This document shows positions 1-7,130 of a stretch of DNA of 64,000 nucleotides, piece after piece; the first letter of the stretch is position 1; every line of letters starts with the position of its first letter. The DNA comes from Streptomyces candidus (GTDB taxonomy: Bacteria; Actinomycetota; Actinomycetes; Streptomycetales; Streptomycetaceae). The DNA lies in NCBI RefSeq assembly GCF_014207445.1, contig NZ_JACHEM010000008.1, positions 278,090 to 342,089 on the forward strand, in the 5' to 3' direction. A program made the translations under genes and the position numbers. The notes below the pieces were generated by a model that did not search any database, was not told the DNA's origin, and saw only the letters and a program-made list of their open reading frames with translations.

Positions 1-20
1 AGCGCGTGGTGACCGGCCGG

Positions 21-98
21 CCCGGGCACGTGCTGCGACCATCGGGTCCGGGCACGTGCTCCGACCAGCCGGTCCGGGCAGGTACGCAGCCGCACCCG
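21..98. repeat. 26-bp tandem repeat, about 2.7 copies
   Basis: Units start at 21, 47 and 73. The core CCGGGCACGTGCT is identical in the first two units, and the third keeps only TCCGGGCA before diverging. The array lies just beyond the 3' end of the DUF937 gene and may extend past the left edge of the window. No function is evident. Confidence 0.55.
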
Positions 99-124
99 AG
101 CCCCGTCCTGCCTGCGGCGGCGAC

Positions 125-667
125 CTACTTCCTGCCACCGCCCAGGATCTGGCCCAGCAGGTCGCCCAGGCCGCCCCCGGCGTTGCCCGTGCCACCCGCG
201 CTTCCCGGAGCCGCGCCGGCCGTCGGGGTGCCGGGATTCCCGCGCTGCGTGGCCCGCTTGGTCAGTACGGCCACCACCACGGGCAAGGCGATCTCGATGG
301 CCCGGGTGACGCCCGCCGCCGGAAGGCCGGTCTTCTTCGCCACCGCGTTGGCGACCGGCCTGGCGAGCTTGCCGAGCACGCCGGCCATCATGCCGCCGCC
401 GAGCAGCCCACCCATGCCGCCGCCGAGCGTGGCGACGCCCTGGAGCGGCGGTTCGGCCGCCTCGGCGAAGGCGGCCTTCACCTCTTCGGCCTCCTCCGGA
501 GTGGCGGTCTCCGCCTTCTGGGCGAGTCCGCCCGCGAAGGCGTCGGCCGTCGAAGTGACGACGTTCTGCGCACCCGCCGCGTCCGTGCCGAGCACGCCGG
601 CGATCTCGGAGAGCTTGTCGTCACCCAGCTCGTTGAGCACTTCCTGCTGGAAGGAGTCGTTGTTCAT
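125..667 (-). CDS. DUF937 domain protein
   Basis: This 180-residue protein matches the DUF937 family by its opening NNDSFQQEVLNELGD, the helix-rich first 90 residues and the glycine-rich stretch GGGMGGLLGGG near residue 85-100. It ends in a low-complexity Gly/Ala/Pro tail. I chose the ATG at 667 because the family begins MNND; an in-frame ATG at 703 would add twelve uncharacteristic residues. No catalytic residues, signal peptide or clear membrane segment is visible, although residues 120-140 are hydrophobic. DUF937 proteins have no settled function in Streptomyces. The gene stands alone, with no operon partner visible on its strand inside the window. Confidence 0.8.
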   Translation of the reverse strand: MNNDSFQQEVLNELGDDKLSEIAGVLGTDAAGAQNVVTSTADAFAGGLAQKAETATPEEAEEVKAAFAEAAEPPLQGVATLGGGMGGLLGGGMMAGVLGKLARPVANAVAKKTGLPAAGVTRAIEIALPVVVAVLTKRATQRGNPGTPTAGAAPGSAGGTGNAGGGLGDLLGQILGGGRK

Positions 668-972
668 GTCGGAAACGCTACGTCCGCGCCCAAATGTCGG
701 CACCTTCTGAGCGCTTCCCGGACGGCCAGAACTTTTTCATTCCGCCGTACAACCCTTCCGCCCCTTGACGGGTCATACGTGGCATCAGGGCTTCCGGGGG
801 AGGGGATCCGGGGGGATGCGCGGAAGCCTGTGTAGGGGGAGGGGACGCTGGGGGGCCCGGTCGACGGACCGGGTCCTTTGGCTTTTACCGGTGTGGTGGC
901 AGGGCAGCGGTTACGGCGCGAAACCTGACGAGGGCCCCGTCAAGTCCGACGGGGCCCGGGTGCTGCTGCGGT

Positions 973-1197
973 TCAGCTGGCGATCTGCCCTTCGTTCAGC
1001 GCCCTGACGAACGAGGCCCAACCGTCCCGGGCGAAGCGCAGCGCGGGCCCCTGGGGTGCCTTGCTGTCGCGCACGGGTACGTCGCCGTAGCCCCGGGCTA
1101 CCTCCAGGCACTCGCCCTGCCCACCGCCACTGAAGCTGGACTTGTACCAACCGGTGAGGGTGGAGGCGTCGGAGACGGTGCGCTCATTGCTGATCAT
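973..1197 (-). CDS. DUF397 small regulatory partner protein
   Basis: This 74-residue protein has the DUF397 hallmarks: a WYKSSFSGG motif around residue 17, a GECLEVA segment, VRDSK, and a C-terminal helix of the W-x-x-F-V type. In Streptomyces such proteins are nearly always encoded beside a helix-turn-helix regulator with a DUF5753 domain, as in the WhiJ-type loci. The same arrangement occurs here: the start ATG at 1197 lies 14 bases inside the 3' end of the upstream regulator gene. The two are therefore very probably co-transcribed and translationally coupled. The likely role is an antagonist or toxin-like partner of the regulator. This is inferred from the family, since the sequence itself shows no catalytic motif. 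Confidence 0.9.
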   Translation of the reverse strand: MISNERTVSDASTLTGWYKSSFSGGGQGECLEVARGYGDVPVRDSKAPQGPALRFARDGWASFVRALNEGQIAS

Positions 1198-2008
1198 GTG
1201 CGTGTTCCTCTGCTGCTGCCCGGACGAGGGCCACTGACTCTCGGTGCGACAGGGCGTCGCTCAGTGCGAGATCGTAGGCCGTCTGGCAGGCGCTCACCAG
1301 GGCCGGTTCATCCATCAAGTGCCCGGTGTAGAGACCTTCGACGTACGCCACGGGTGCCCCGTCCTCGAACGCCATCATGGTGAGCAGACTCTCCAGGAGA
1401 GAGTGCGCCCCTGCTCCGAACGGCAGGACGTGCAGGCGAATCCGACCCGCCTCCGCCATGTCCGCGATCTTGTGGAGCTGCCGAGCCATGACTTCCGGTC
1501 CGCCCACCTGGCGGCGGAGTACAGCTTCGTCGAGCAGCGTCCACAGTTCCGGCGAGCCCGGCCCGTCCAATACCCGGGCACGCTCCGTTCGAATGACAAC
1601 TTCTTTGTCAAGTTCCTCCGCCGTGTGGTTCGGGCGGTACGAACGGAAAAGCGCCCGCGCGTAATCCTCGGTCTGGAGCAGTCCCGGCACGAGCGAGAGC
1701 GCGAACTGGCGTATCGCGGAGGCCAGTTTTTCCAGCTCGACCACTCCGGCGAAGTGGTCGGCGTACTTCGCTTCCAAATCCTCAAGCCACCGCTCGAAGA
1801 ACCCGTCCGTACCCAACGCCCGGTCGATCCGCCGGGCGTCCTCGGAGCTGGGAAGCCGGCGCCCCGACTCGTAATGGCTGATCAGCGTCGGGGAGCACAC
1901 GACCATCTCGCCCAGTGCTTCCTGGGTCAACCCGGCCACTGTCCGCCGGAGTTTGAGCTCCTCGCCGTACTTCTCCCGTGGTGACCTCGGCTTGTCCTTC
2001 TTGTCCAC
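1184..2008 (-). CDS. XRE-family regulator with DUF5753 domain (WhiJ/Scr1 type)
   Basis: This 274-residue DNA-binding protein has an N-terminal helix-turn-helix at about residues 15-70, with the elements KLRRTVAGLTQEALGEM and PTLISHYESGRR. A DUF5753 domain fills the rest and includes PGLLQTEDYARALF, the usual signature of the family, and VLPFGAGAHSLL. The open frame continues upstream as far as 2407, but the upstream residues are arginine-rich noise. The GTG at 2008 gives the family N-terminus VDKKDKPRSP and has GGGAG eight bases before it. The gene overlaps the DUF397 gene that follows. Members of this family control development or act like antitoxins, and which applies here is not known. Confidence 0.88.
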   Translation of the reverse strand: MDKKDKPRSPREKYGEELKLRRTVAGLTQEALGEMVVCSPTLISHYESGRRLPSSEDARRIDRALGTDGFFERWLEDLEAKYADHFAGVVELEKLASAIRQFALSLVPGLLQTEDYARALFRSYRPNHTAEELDKEVVIRTERARVLDGPGSPELWTLLDEAVLRRQVGGPEVMARQLHKIADMAEAGRIRLHVLPFGAGAHSLLESLLTMMAFEDGAPVAYVEGLYTGHLMDEPALVSACQTAYDLALSDALSHRESVALVRAAAEEHAHDQQ

Positions 2009-2143
2009 TGCCTCAACTCCCGGACCTGACGGGGACCTTGTCAAGCTCTGACCCCTAGCAGCGTAGAAGAGGCCGACGCACGCTGTGAGTGATTCGCCAC
2101 AGAACGTGTTCCCCGCACCTCGGGGACGTAAGGAAAGGCCGCC

Positions 2144-2437
2144 ATGAAGCACCTCCTCGCCCGCCTCCTCGGGCGACTGCGCCGCCCGCAACCGCAGCGG
2201 CACCCCCAGGCGCAATTCCAGCCCCAGCCGCAGGCCCGGCCGGAGCCCCACCCCTACCAGCAGCCGCAGCCGCTCCCGCCGTCGTCCGTCCCGGAGTGCT
2301 GCTGCGCGGAGCCGCCGCTCCCGCAGCCGCCCGTGTACGCGTACGCCTTCCCGTACTCCTGCCCGTACGTCGGCGGGCCGAGCGGCGCGTCGGGCAGCGC
2401 TGTCCACGACTCCCGCGAGCCGGGGCCCGTCCGGTGA
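2144..2437 (+). CDS. Proline/glutamine-rich small protein of unknown function
   Basis: This 97-residue protein starts with a basic helix (MKHLLARLLGRLRR), then has a low-complexity Gln/Pro segment rich in PQPQ repeats to about residue 50, a CCC triplet near residue 52, and a Tyr/Pro-rich tail. An AAGGAAAGG ribosome-binding site precedes the ATG. It is transcribed divergently from the XRE/DUF397 pair and overlaps the next gene by four bases (GTGA), so the two small genes form one unit. I do not recognise a family. The ribosome-binding site and the coupled downstream gene argue that it is real. Confidence 0.6.
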   Translation: MKHLLARLLGRLRRPQPQRHPQAQFQPQPQARPEPHPYQQPQPLPPSSVPECCCAEPPLPQPPVYAYAFPYSCPYVGGPSGASGSAVHDSREPGPVR

Positions 2438-2736
2438 GCGGCTCCTGGCGGCTGCTGCCGTGGACCGGTGACGGGGGCAAGCCCTGTTACGTGCACACCG
2501 ACGACGCCCTGGGCCCCGTCTCCCGCGTCGCGGACACCATCGAAAGCATCCAGCTCGGCATGGCGGGCGACCTCCTCCGGCACGCCGAAGACATGCTCGT
2601 CGAGCGACGCGTCACCCAGGCCGAGCTGCGCTTCCTGGCGGGCCGGCTGTCCGAGTCGCTCCGTGACGTCGTACGAGTCGCCGAGAGCAGAGGGGCGCGC
2701 ACGGCGCCTCCGCCTTGCCGCGATGATCGCCCATAG
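2434..2736 (+). CDS. Small conserved hypothetical protein next to XRE/DUF397 locus
   Basis: This 100-residue protein starts at a GTG that overlaps the stop codon of the preceding gene. It contains the segment GGKPCYVHTDDALGP near the N-terminus and an amphipathic helical middle with DTIESIQLGMAGDLL, followed by LRFLAGRLSESL. No membrane segment or cofactor motif is visible. Such small acidic proteins are often seen beside XRE/DUF5753 regulators in Streptomyces, which suggests a role in the same locus, but the function is unknown. Confidence 0.6.
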   Translation: MSGSWRLLPWTGDGGKPCYVHTDDALGPVSRVADTIESIQLGMAGDLLRHAEDMLVERRVTQAELRFLAGRLSESLRDVVRVAESRGARTAPPPCRDDRP

Positions 2737-2891
2737 GGCGCGTCACGGAGGAAAGCGGAGCGAACGGCGCCCAGCGCCTCATGGAGGCTGTGGCGCGCGA
2801 CCGTGAAGGACCCCCTGCGGCCACCGCAAGCGGGTGAGACTGTTGTCCACAGCCCGCCCCCGCTGTCACACCCCGGCGGTACGGTCGGATC

Positions 2892-5237
2892 ATGACCAGT
2901 ACAGGGGGTGGGGCAGCGCCCGGCGCAGCGGCGGGTGGGGCGGTGCTCGAAGGGGTCCTGGAGCGGATCACCTACGCCAACGAGGAGACCGGGTACACGG
3001 TCGGCCGGGTGGACACCGGGCGCGGCTCCGGGGCGGGTGACCTGCTGACCGTCGTCGGCGCGCTGCTCGGTGCGCAGCCGGGTGAGTCGCTGCGGATGGA
3101 GGGGCGTTGGGGCTCCCACGCGCAGTACGGCAAGCAGTTCCACGTGGACAACTACACGACCGTGCTGCCCGCCACCATCCAGGGCATCAGGCGCTACCTC
3201 GGTTCCGGGTTGATCAAGGGGATCGGGCCGGTGATGGCTGACCGGATCACCACCCATTTCGGCGTCGACACCCTCGACATCATCGAGCAGGAGCCGAAGC
3301 GTCTCGTCGAGGTGCCGGGGCTCGGGCCCAAGCGGACGAAGATGATCGCCGCCGCCTGGGAGGAGCAGAAGGCCATCAAGGAGGTGATGATCTTCCTCCA
3401 GAGCGTCGGGGTCTCCACCTCCATCGCGGTGCGGATCTACAAGAAGTACGGGGACGCCTCCATCTCCGTCGTGAAGAACGAGCCGTACCGCCTCGCCGCC
3501 GATGTCTGGGGCATCGGCTTCCTTACCGCCGACCGCATCGCGCAGGCCGTCGGCATCCCGCACGACAGCCCGGACCGGGTGAAGGCGGGGCTTCAGTACG
3601 CGCTGTCGCAGTCCACCGACCAGGGGCACTGCTTCCTCCCCGAGGAACAGTTGATCAGCGACGCGGTGAAGCTGCTTCAGGTGGACACGGGGCTGGTCAT
3701 CGACTGCCTGGCCGAGCTGGCGGAGGACCCGGAGGGGGTCGTACGGGAGAAGGTGCCCGGCCCCGAGGGACCGGACGGTGAGCCCGTCACCGCCGTCTAC
3801 CTTGTTCCCTTCCACCGTGCCGAACTCTCTCTGGCCGGTCAGGTGTTGCGGCTCCTGCGCACCGACGAGGACCGGATGCCCGCCTTCCGGGACGTGGAGT
3901 GGGGGAAGGCGCTCGGCTGGCTCGCGAAGCGGACCGGGGCGTCCCTCGCCCCCGGGCAGGAGGCCGCGGTGAAGCTGGCGCTGACGGAGAAGGTGGCCGT
4001 GCTCACCGGCGGGCCGGGCTGCGGAAAATCGTTCACCGTACGGTCCGTGGTGGAGCTGGCGCGGGCGAAGAAGGCCAAGGTGGTGCTGGCCGCGCCGACC
4101 GGGCGGGCGGCCAAGCGGCTGTCCGAGCTGACCGGGGCGGAGGCGTCCACCGTCCACCGGCTGCTGGAGCTGAAGCCCGGCGGGGACGCCGCGTACGACA
4201 GGGACCGGCCGCTGGACGCCGACCTGGTGGTGGTCGACGAGGCGTCGATGCTGGACCTGCTGCTCGCCAACAAGCTGGTGAAGGCGGTGGCGCCCGGCGC
4301 CCACCTCCTCCTGGTGGGGGACGTGGACCAGCTGCCCTCCGTCGGGGCGGGGGAGGTGCTGCGGGACCTGCTCGCCGACGGTGGGCCCGTACCGCACGTA
4401 CGGCTGACGCAGATCTTCCGGCAGGCGCAGAAGTCCGGCGTGGTGACCAACGCCCACCGGATCAACTCCGGTTCGCATCCGATCACCCAGGGGCTGAGCG
4501 ACTTCTTCCTCTTCGTGGAGGACGACACCGAGGAGGCGGGACGGCTGACGGTGGACGTGGCGGCCCGCCGCATTCCGCAGAAGTTCGGCCTGAACCCGCG
4601 GACGGACGTACAGGTGCTGGCCCCCATGCACCGGGGCCCGGCCGGCGCGGGGAACCTCAACGGGCTGCTGCAACAGGCCATCACCCCGGCCCGCCCCGAT
4701 CTCCCCGAGAAGCGGTTCGGCGGACGGACCTTCCGGGTCGGCGACAAGGTCACCCAGATCCGCAACAACTACGACAAGGGCGAGAACGGCGTCTTCAACG
4801 GCACGGTGGGGGTGGTCACCGCCCTCGACCTCGTCGAGCAGACGCTCACCGTACGGACCGACGAGGACGAGGAGGTCCCGTACGACTTCGACGAGCTGGA
4901 CGAGCTGGCGCACGCGTACGCCGTCACCATCCACCGCTCCCAGGGGAGTGAATATCCGGCCGTGGTGATCCCGGTCACCACGGGCGCCTGGATGATGCTC
5001 CAGCGGAACCTGCTCTACACGGCCGTCACCCGGGCGAAGAAGCTCGTCGTCCTCGTGGGGTCGCGCAAGGCCATCGGACAGGCGGTACGCACCGTTTCGG
5101 CAGGTCGGCGGTGCACCGCACTCGATCACCGGCTCGCGGGCGGAACCCACGTACCGCAGCCCCGGCAACCGGGCGGGGGCCATCGGTGGGAAACATCACC
5201 TGGGGGTTCCGGAACCGGGGCGAAGGGGGCAGGATGA
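2892..5237 (+). CDS. recD2: RecD2-type ATP-dependent DNA helicase
   Basis: This 781-residue SF1B helicase unwinds DNA with 5'-3' polarity in repair or recombination. It has the RecD2 layout rather than that of the RecBCD RecD subunit. An N-terminal OB-like segment (residues 17-90) is followed by helix-hairpin-helix units near 108-150 and 205-215 (GLIKGIGP, VPGLGPKR, WGIGFLTAD). The motor domain follows, with Walker A GGPGCGKS at 373-380, motif Ia APTGRAA, Walker B VVDEAS at 447-452, motif III LLLVGDVDQLPSVG, an SH3-like insert around VGDKVTQIRNNYD, motif V TIHRSQGSE and motif VI YTAVTRAKK. The last 45 residues are a low-complexity tail. The gene is single, with no RecB or RecC gene nearby, as expected for RecD2. 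Confidence 0.95.
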   Translation: MTSTGGGAAPGAAAGGAVLEGVLERITYANEETGYTVGRVDTGRGSGAGDLLTVVGALLGAQPGESLRMEGRWGSHAQYGKQFHVDNYTTVLPATIQGIRRYLGSGLIKGIGPVMADRITTHFGVDTLDIIEQEPKRLVEVPGLGPKRTKMIAAAWEEQKAIKEVMIFLQSVGVSTSIAVRIYKKYGDASISVVKNEPYRLAADVWGIGFLTADRIAQAVGIPHDSPDRVKAGLQYALSQSTDQGHCFLPEEQLISDAVKLLQVDTGLVIDCLAELAEDPEGVVREKVPGPEGPDGEPVTAVYLVPFHRAELSLAGQVLRLLRTDEDRMPAFRDVEWGKALGWLAKRTGASLAPGQEAAVKLALTEKVAVLTGGPGCGKSFTVRSVVELARAKKAKVVLAAPTGRAAKRLSELTGAEASTVHRLLELKPGGDAAYDRDRPLDADLVVVDEASMLDLLLANKLVKAVAPGAHLLLVGDVDQLPSVGAGEVLRDLLADGGPVPHVRLTQIFRQAQKSGVVTNAHRINSGSHPITQGLSDFFLFVEDDTEEAGRLTVDVAARRIPQKFGLNPRTDVQVLAPMHRGPAGAGNLNGLLQQAITPARPDLPEKRFGGRTFRVGDKVTQIRNNYDKGENGVFNGTVGVVTALDLVEQTLTVRTDEDEEVPYDFDELDELAHAYAVTIHRSQGSEYPAVVIPVTTGAWMMLQRNLLYTAVTRAKKLVVLVGSRKAIGQAVRTVSAGRRCTALDHRLAGGTHVPQPRQPGGGHRWETSPGGSGTGAKGAG

Positions 5238-5370
5238 GCAGGTTGGCGGCACTCAGTGCCGCGAATGGGCCTGATGGCCGACCCCGAGTGCACTCTGCTG
5301 AGCCAAGTGGGGGATGGTAGAGACAGTCAGGGCACCTCGAAGAAGAGGCACTACGTCGGTGAGGGATGAC

Positions 5371-6666
5371 GTGAGCGAGAGCGACAACTCTGTAGTACTG
5401 CGGTACGGCGATGGCGAGTACACCTACCCGGTGATCGACAGCACCGTCGGCGACACGGGCTTCGACATCGGGAAGCTCCGGGCCCAGACCGGTCTGGTGA
5501 CCCTCGATAGCGGATACGGCAACACAGCCGCCTACAAGTCCGCCATCACCTACCTCGACGGCGAGCAGGGCATCCTGCGCTACCGCGGGTACCCCATTGA
5601 GCAGCTGGCCGAGCAGAGCAGTTTCCTGGAGACCGCCTACCTGCTGATCAACGGCGAGCTGCCGAAGGACGACGAACTGTCGGACTTCCGGAACGAGATC
5701 ACCCAGCACACGCTGCTGCACGAAGACGTCAAGCGGTTCTTCGACGGCTTCCCGCGCGACGCGCACCCGATGGCGATGCTGTCCTCGGTCGTCTCGGCGC
5801 TGTCCACGTTCTACCAGGACAGCCACAACCCGTTCGACGAGCAGCAGCGCCACCTGTCGACGATCCGTCTGCTGGCGAAGCTGCCGACGATCGCGGCGTA
5901 CGCGTACAAGAAGTCCATCGGGCACCCCTTCGTCTACCCCCGCAACGACCTGGGGTACGTCGAGAACTTCCTGCGCATGACCTTCTCGGTCCCCGCCCAG
6001 GAGTACGTGCCGGACCCGGTCGTCGTCTCCGCGCTGGAGAAGCTGCTCATCCTGCACGCGGACCACGAGCAGAACTGCTCCACCTCCACCGTGCGCCTTG
6101 TCGGCTCCTCGCAGGCGAACATGTTCGCCTCGATCTCCGCCGGCATCAGCGCCCTGTGGGGCCCGCTGCACGGCGGCGCCAACGCGTCCGTCCTGGAGAT
6201 GCTCGAAGCGATCCAGGCCGACGGCGGCGACGTCGACGCCTTCATCCAGAAGGTGAAGAACAAGGAGGACGGCGTCCGCCTGATGGGCTTCGGCCACCGG
6301 GTGTACAAGTCCTTCGACCCCCGCGCCAAGATCATCAAGGCTGCGGCGCACGACGTCCTCTCGGCGCTCGGCAAGTCCGACGAGCTGCTGGACATCGCGC
6401 TGAAGCTGGAGGAGCACGCGCTCTCCGACGACTACTTCGTCTCGCGCAACCTCTACCCGAACGTCGACTTCTACACGGGTCTGATCTACCGGGCGATGGG
6501 CTTCCCCACCGACATGTTCACCGTGCTCTTCGCGATCGGCCGGCTGCCCGGCTGGATCGCCCAGTGGCACGAGATGATCAAGGAGCCGGGTTCGCGCATC
6601 GGCCGCCCGCGCCAGATCTACACGGGCGAGGTCCTTCGCGACTTCGTGCCGGTCGAGGGCCGCTGA
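5371..6666 (+). CDS. gltA: Citrate synthase
   Basis: This 431-residue type II citrate synthase condenses oxaloacetate with acetyl-CoA as the entry step of the TCA cycle. The active site is visible as HEQNCSTSTVR with the downstream GPLHGGAN (histidine), then MGFGHRVYK and DPRA, which carry the second catalytic histidine and the aspartate region. I chose the GTG at 5371, which gives the N-terminus VSESDNSVVLRYGDGEY and has GAGGG six bases upstream. An earlier in-frame ATG at 5314 would add nineteen residues with no family match. A strong hairpin follows the stop codon. The gene appears to be monocistronic. Confidence 0.96.
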   Translation: MSESDNSVVLRYGDGEYTYPVIDSTVGDTGFDIGKLRAQTGLVTLDSGYGNTAAYKSAITYLDGEQGILRYRGYPIEQLAEQSSFLETAYLLINGELPKDDELSDFRNEITQHTLLHEDVKRFFDGFPRDAHPMAMLSSVVSALSTFYQDSHNPFDEQQRHLSTIRLLAKLPTIAAYAYKKSIGHPFVYPRNDLGYVENFLRMTFSVPAQEYVPDPVVVSALEKLLILHADHEQNCSTSTVRLVGSSQANMFASISAGISALWGPLHGGANASVLEMLEAIQADGGDVDAFIQKVKNKEDGVRLMGFGHRVYKSFDPRAKIIKAAAHDVLSALGKSDELLDIALKLEEHALSDDYFVSRNLYPNVDFYTGLIYRAMGFPTDMFTVLFAIGRLPGWIAQWHEMIKEPGSRIGRPRQIYTGEVLRDFVPVEGR

Positions 6667-6697
6667 CCTTCGGTCACGCGTTCCTGAGCGCAGCGAA

Positions 6698-6745
6698 AAG
6701 CGCCCCGCCGTCGATCCCCCCACGGGTCGGCGATACGGGGCGCTT
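6698..6745 (+). terminator. Hairpin terminator after citrate synthase
   Basis: A perfect 10-bp stem AAGCGCCCCG (6698-6707) pairs with CGGGGCGCTT (6736-6745) across a 28-base loop, starting 31 bases after the gltA stop codon. There is no U-run, which is normal for Streptomyces terminators. Confidence 0.65.
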
Positions 6746-7130
6746 CTCTGTTTCCCCGGTTCGGATTCCCCCCACGGGATCCCTACCGGGCGTCTGCCGG
6801 CTTTCGCCGCCAGAGGTCTGTGTGCCTGCTCGCGCAACGCTCGAACTGCTCCTGCGGTTCCCGTTCCGCGCGGTTCGCCGGGACGCGTACCGAACGGGAG
6901 GGCCGCTCAAAGCTCCCCGCCGTACGTGTCCCGGCCAACGCTTGCCCGGGACGTCCCCCAAGACGCCCCGTGCTCGAACGTCCCCCAAGACGTTCTTGGC
7001 ATCGCTTCCTAGACTCACGACCCCCGCCGATGGTTACCCCCCGAGTGAAGTGATCCGTGTCACTCGGTACGGGCTCCCGGAGGCGGTGTCCGTGCGGTTG
7101 TTCAGGTGTTCTCGCGGTTGCTCGTGTACA
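6746..7130. other. Convergent intergenic region with nested palindromes
   Basis: No gene is seen between citrate synthase and the copper ATPase, which converge here. The stretch holds a 15-bp direct repeat ACGTCCCCCAAGACG at 6951-6965 and 6978-6992. The second copy is embedded in the palindromes AACGTC-N6-GACGTT (6977-6994) and CCAAGA-CGT-TCTTGG (6985-6999). A TAGACT hexamer at 7010-7015 resembles a -10 element. A short unannotated transcript is possible, but no open frame with a convincing ribosome-binding site follows. Confidence 0.45.
7041..7067 (-). terminator. Candidate hairpin terminator for copA
   Basis: A perfect 8-bp stem CCGAGTGA / TCACTCGG with an 11-base loop lies 64-90 bases beyond the copA stop codon on the minus strand. 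It could equally be an operator, because a second symmetric element sits about 45 bases further on. Confidence 0.4.

Noticed and set aside
2487..5183. Long open frame antisense to the RecD2 helicase gene (898 codons)
   Set aside because: It mirrors the codon bias of the helicase gene, has an arginine/glycine/valine-rich composition with no domain, and has no ribosome-binding site. It is a shadow frame common in high-GC DNA.
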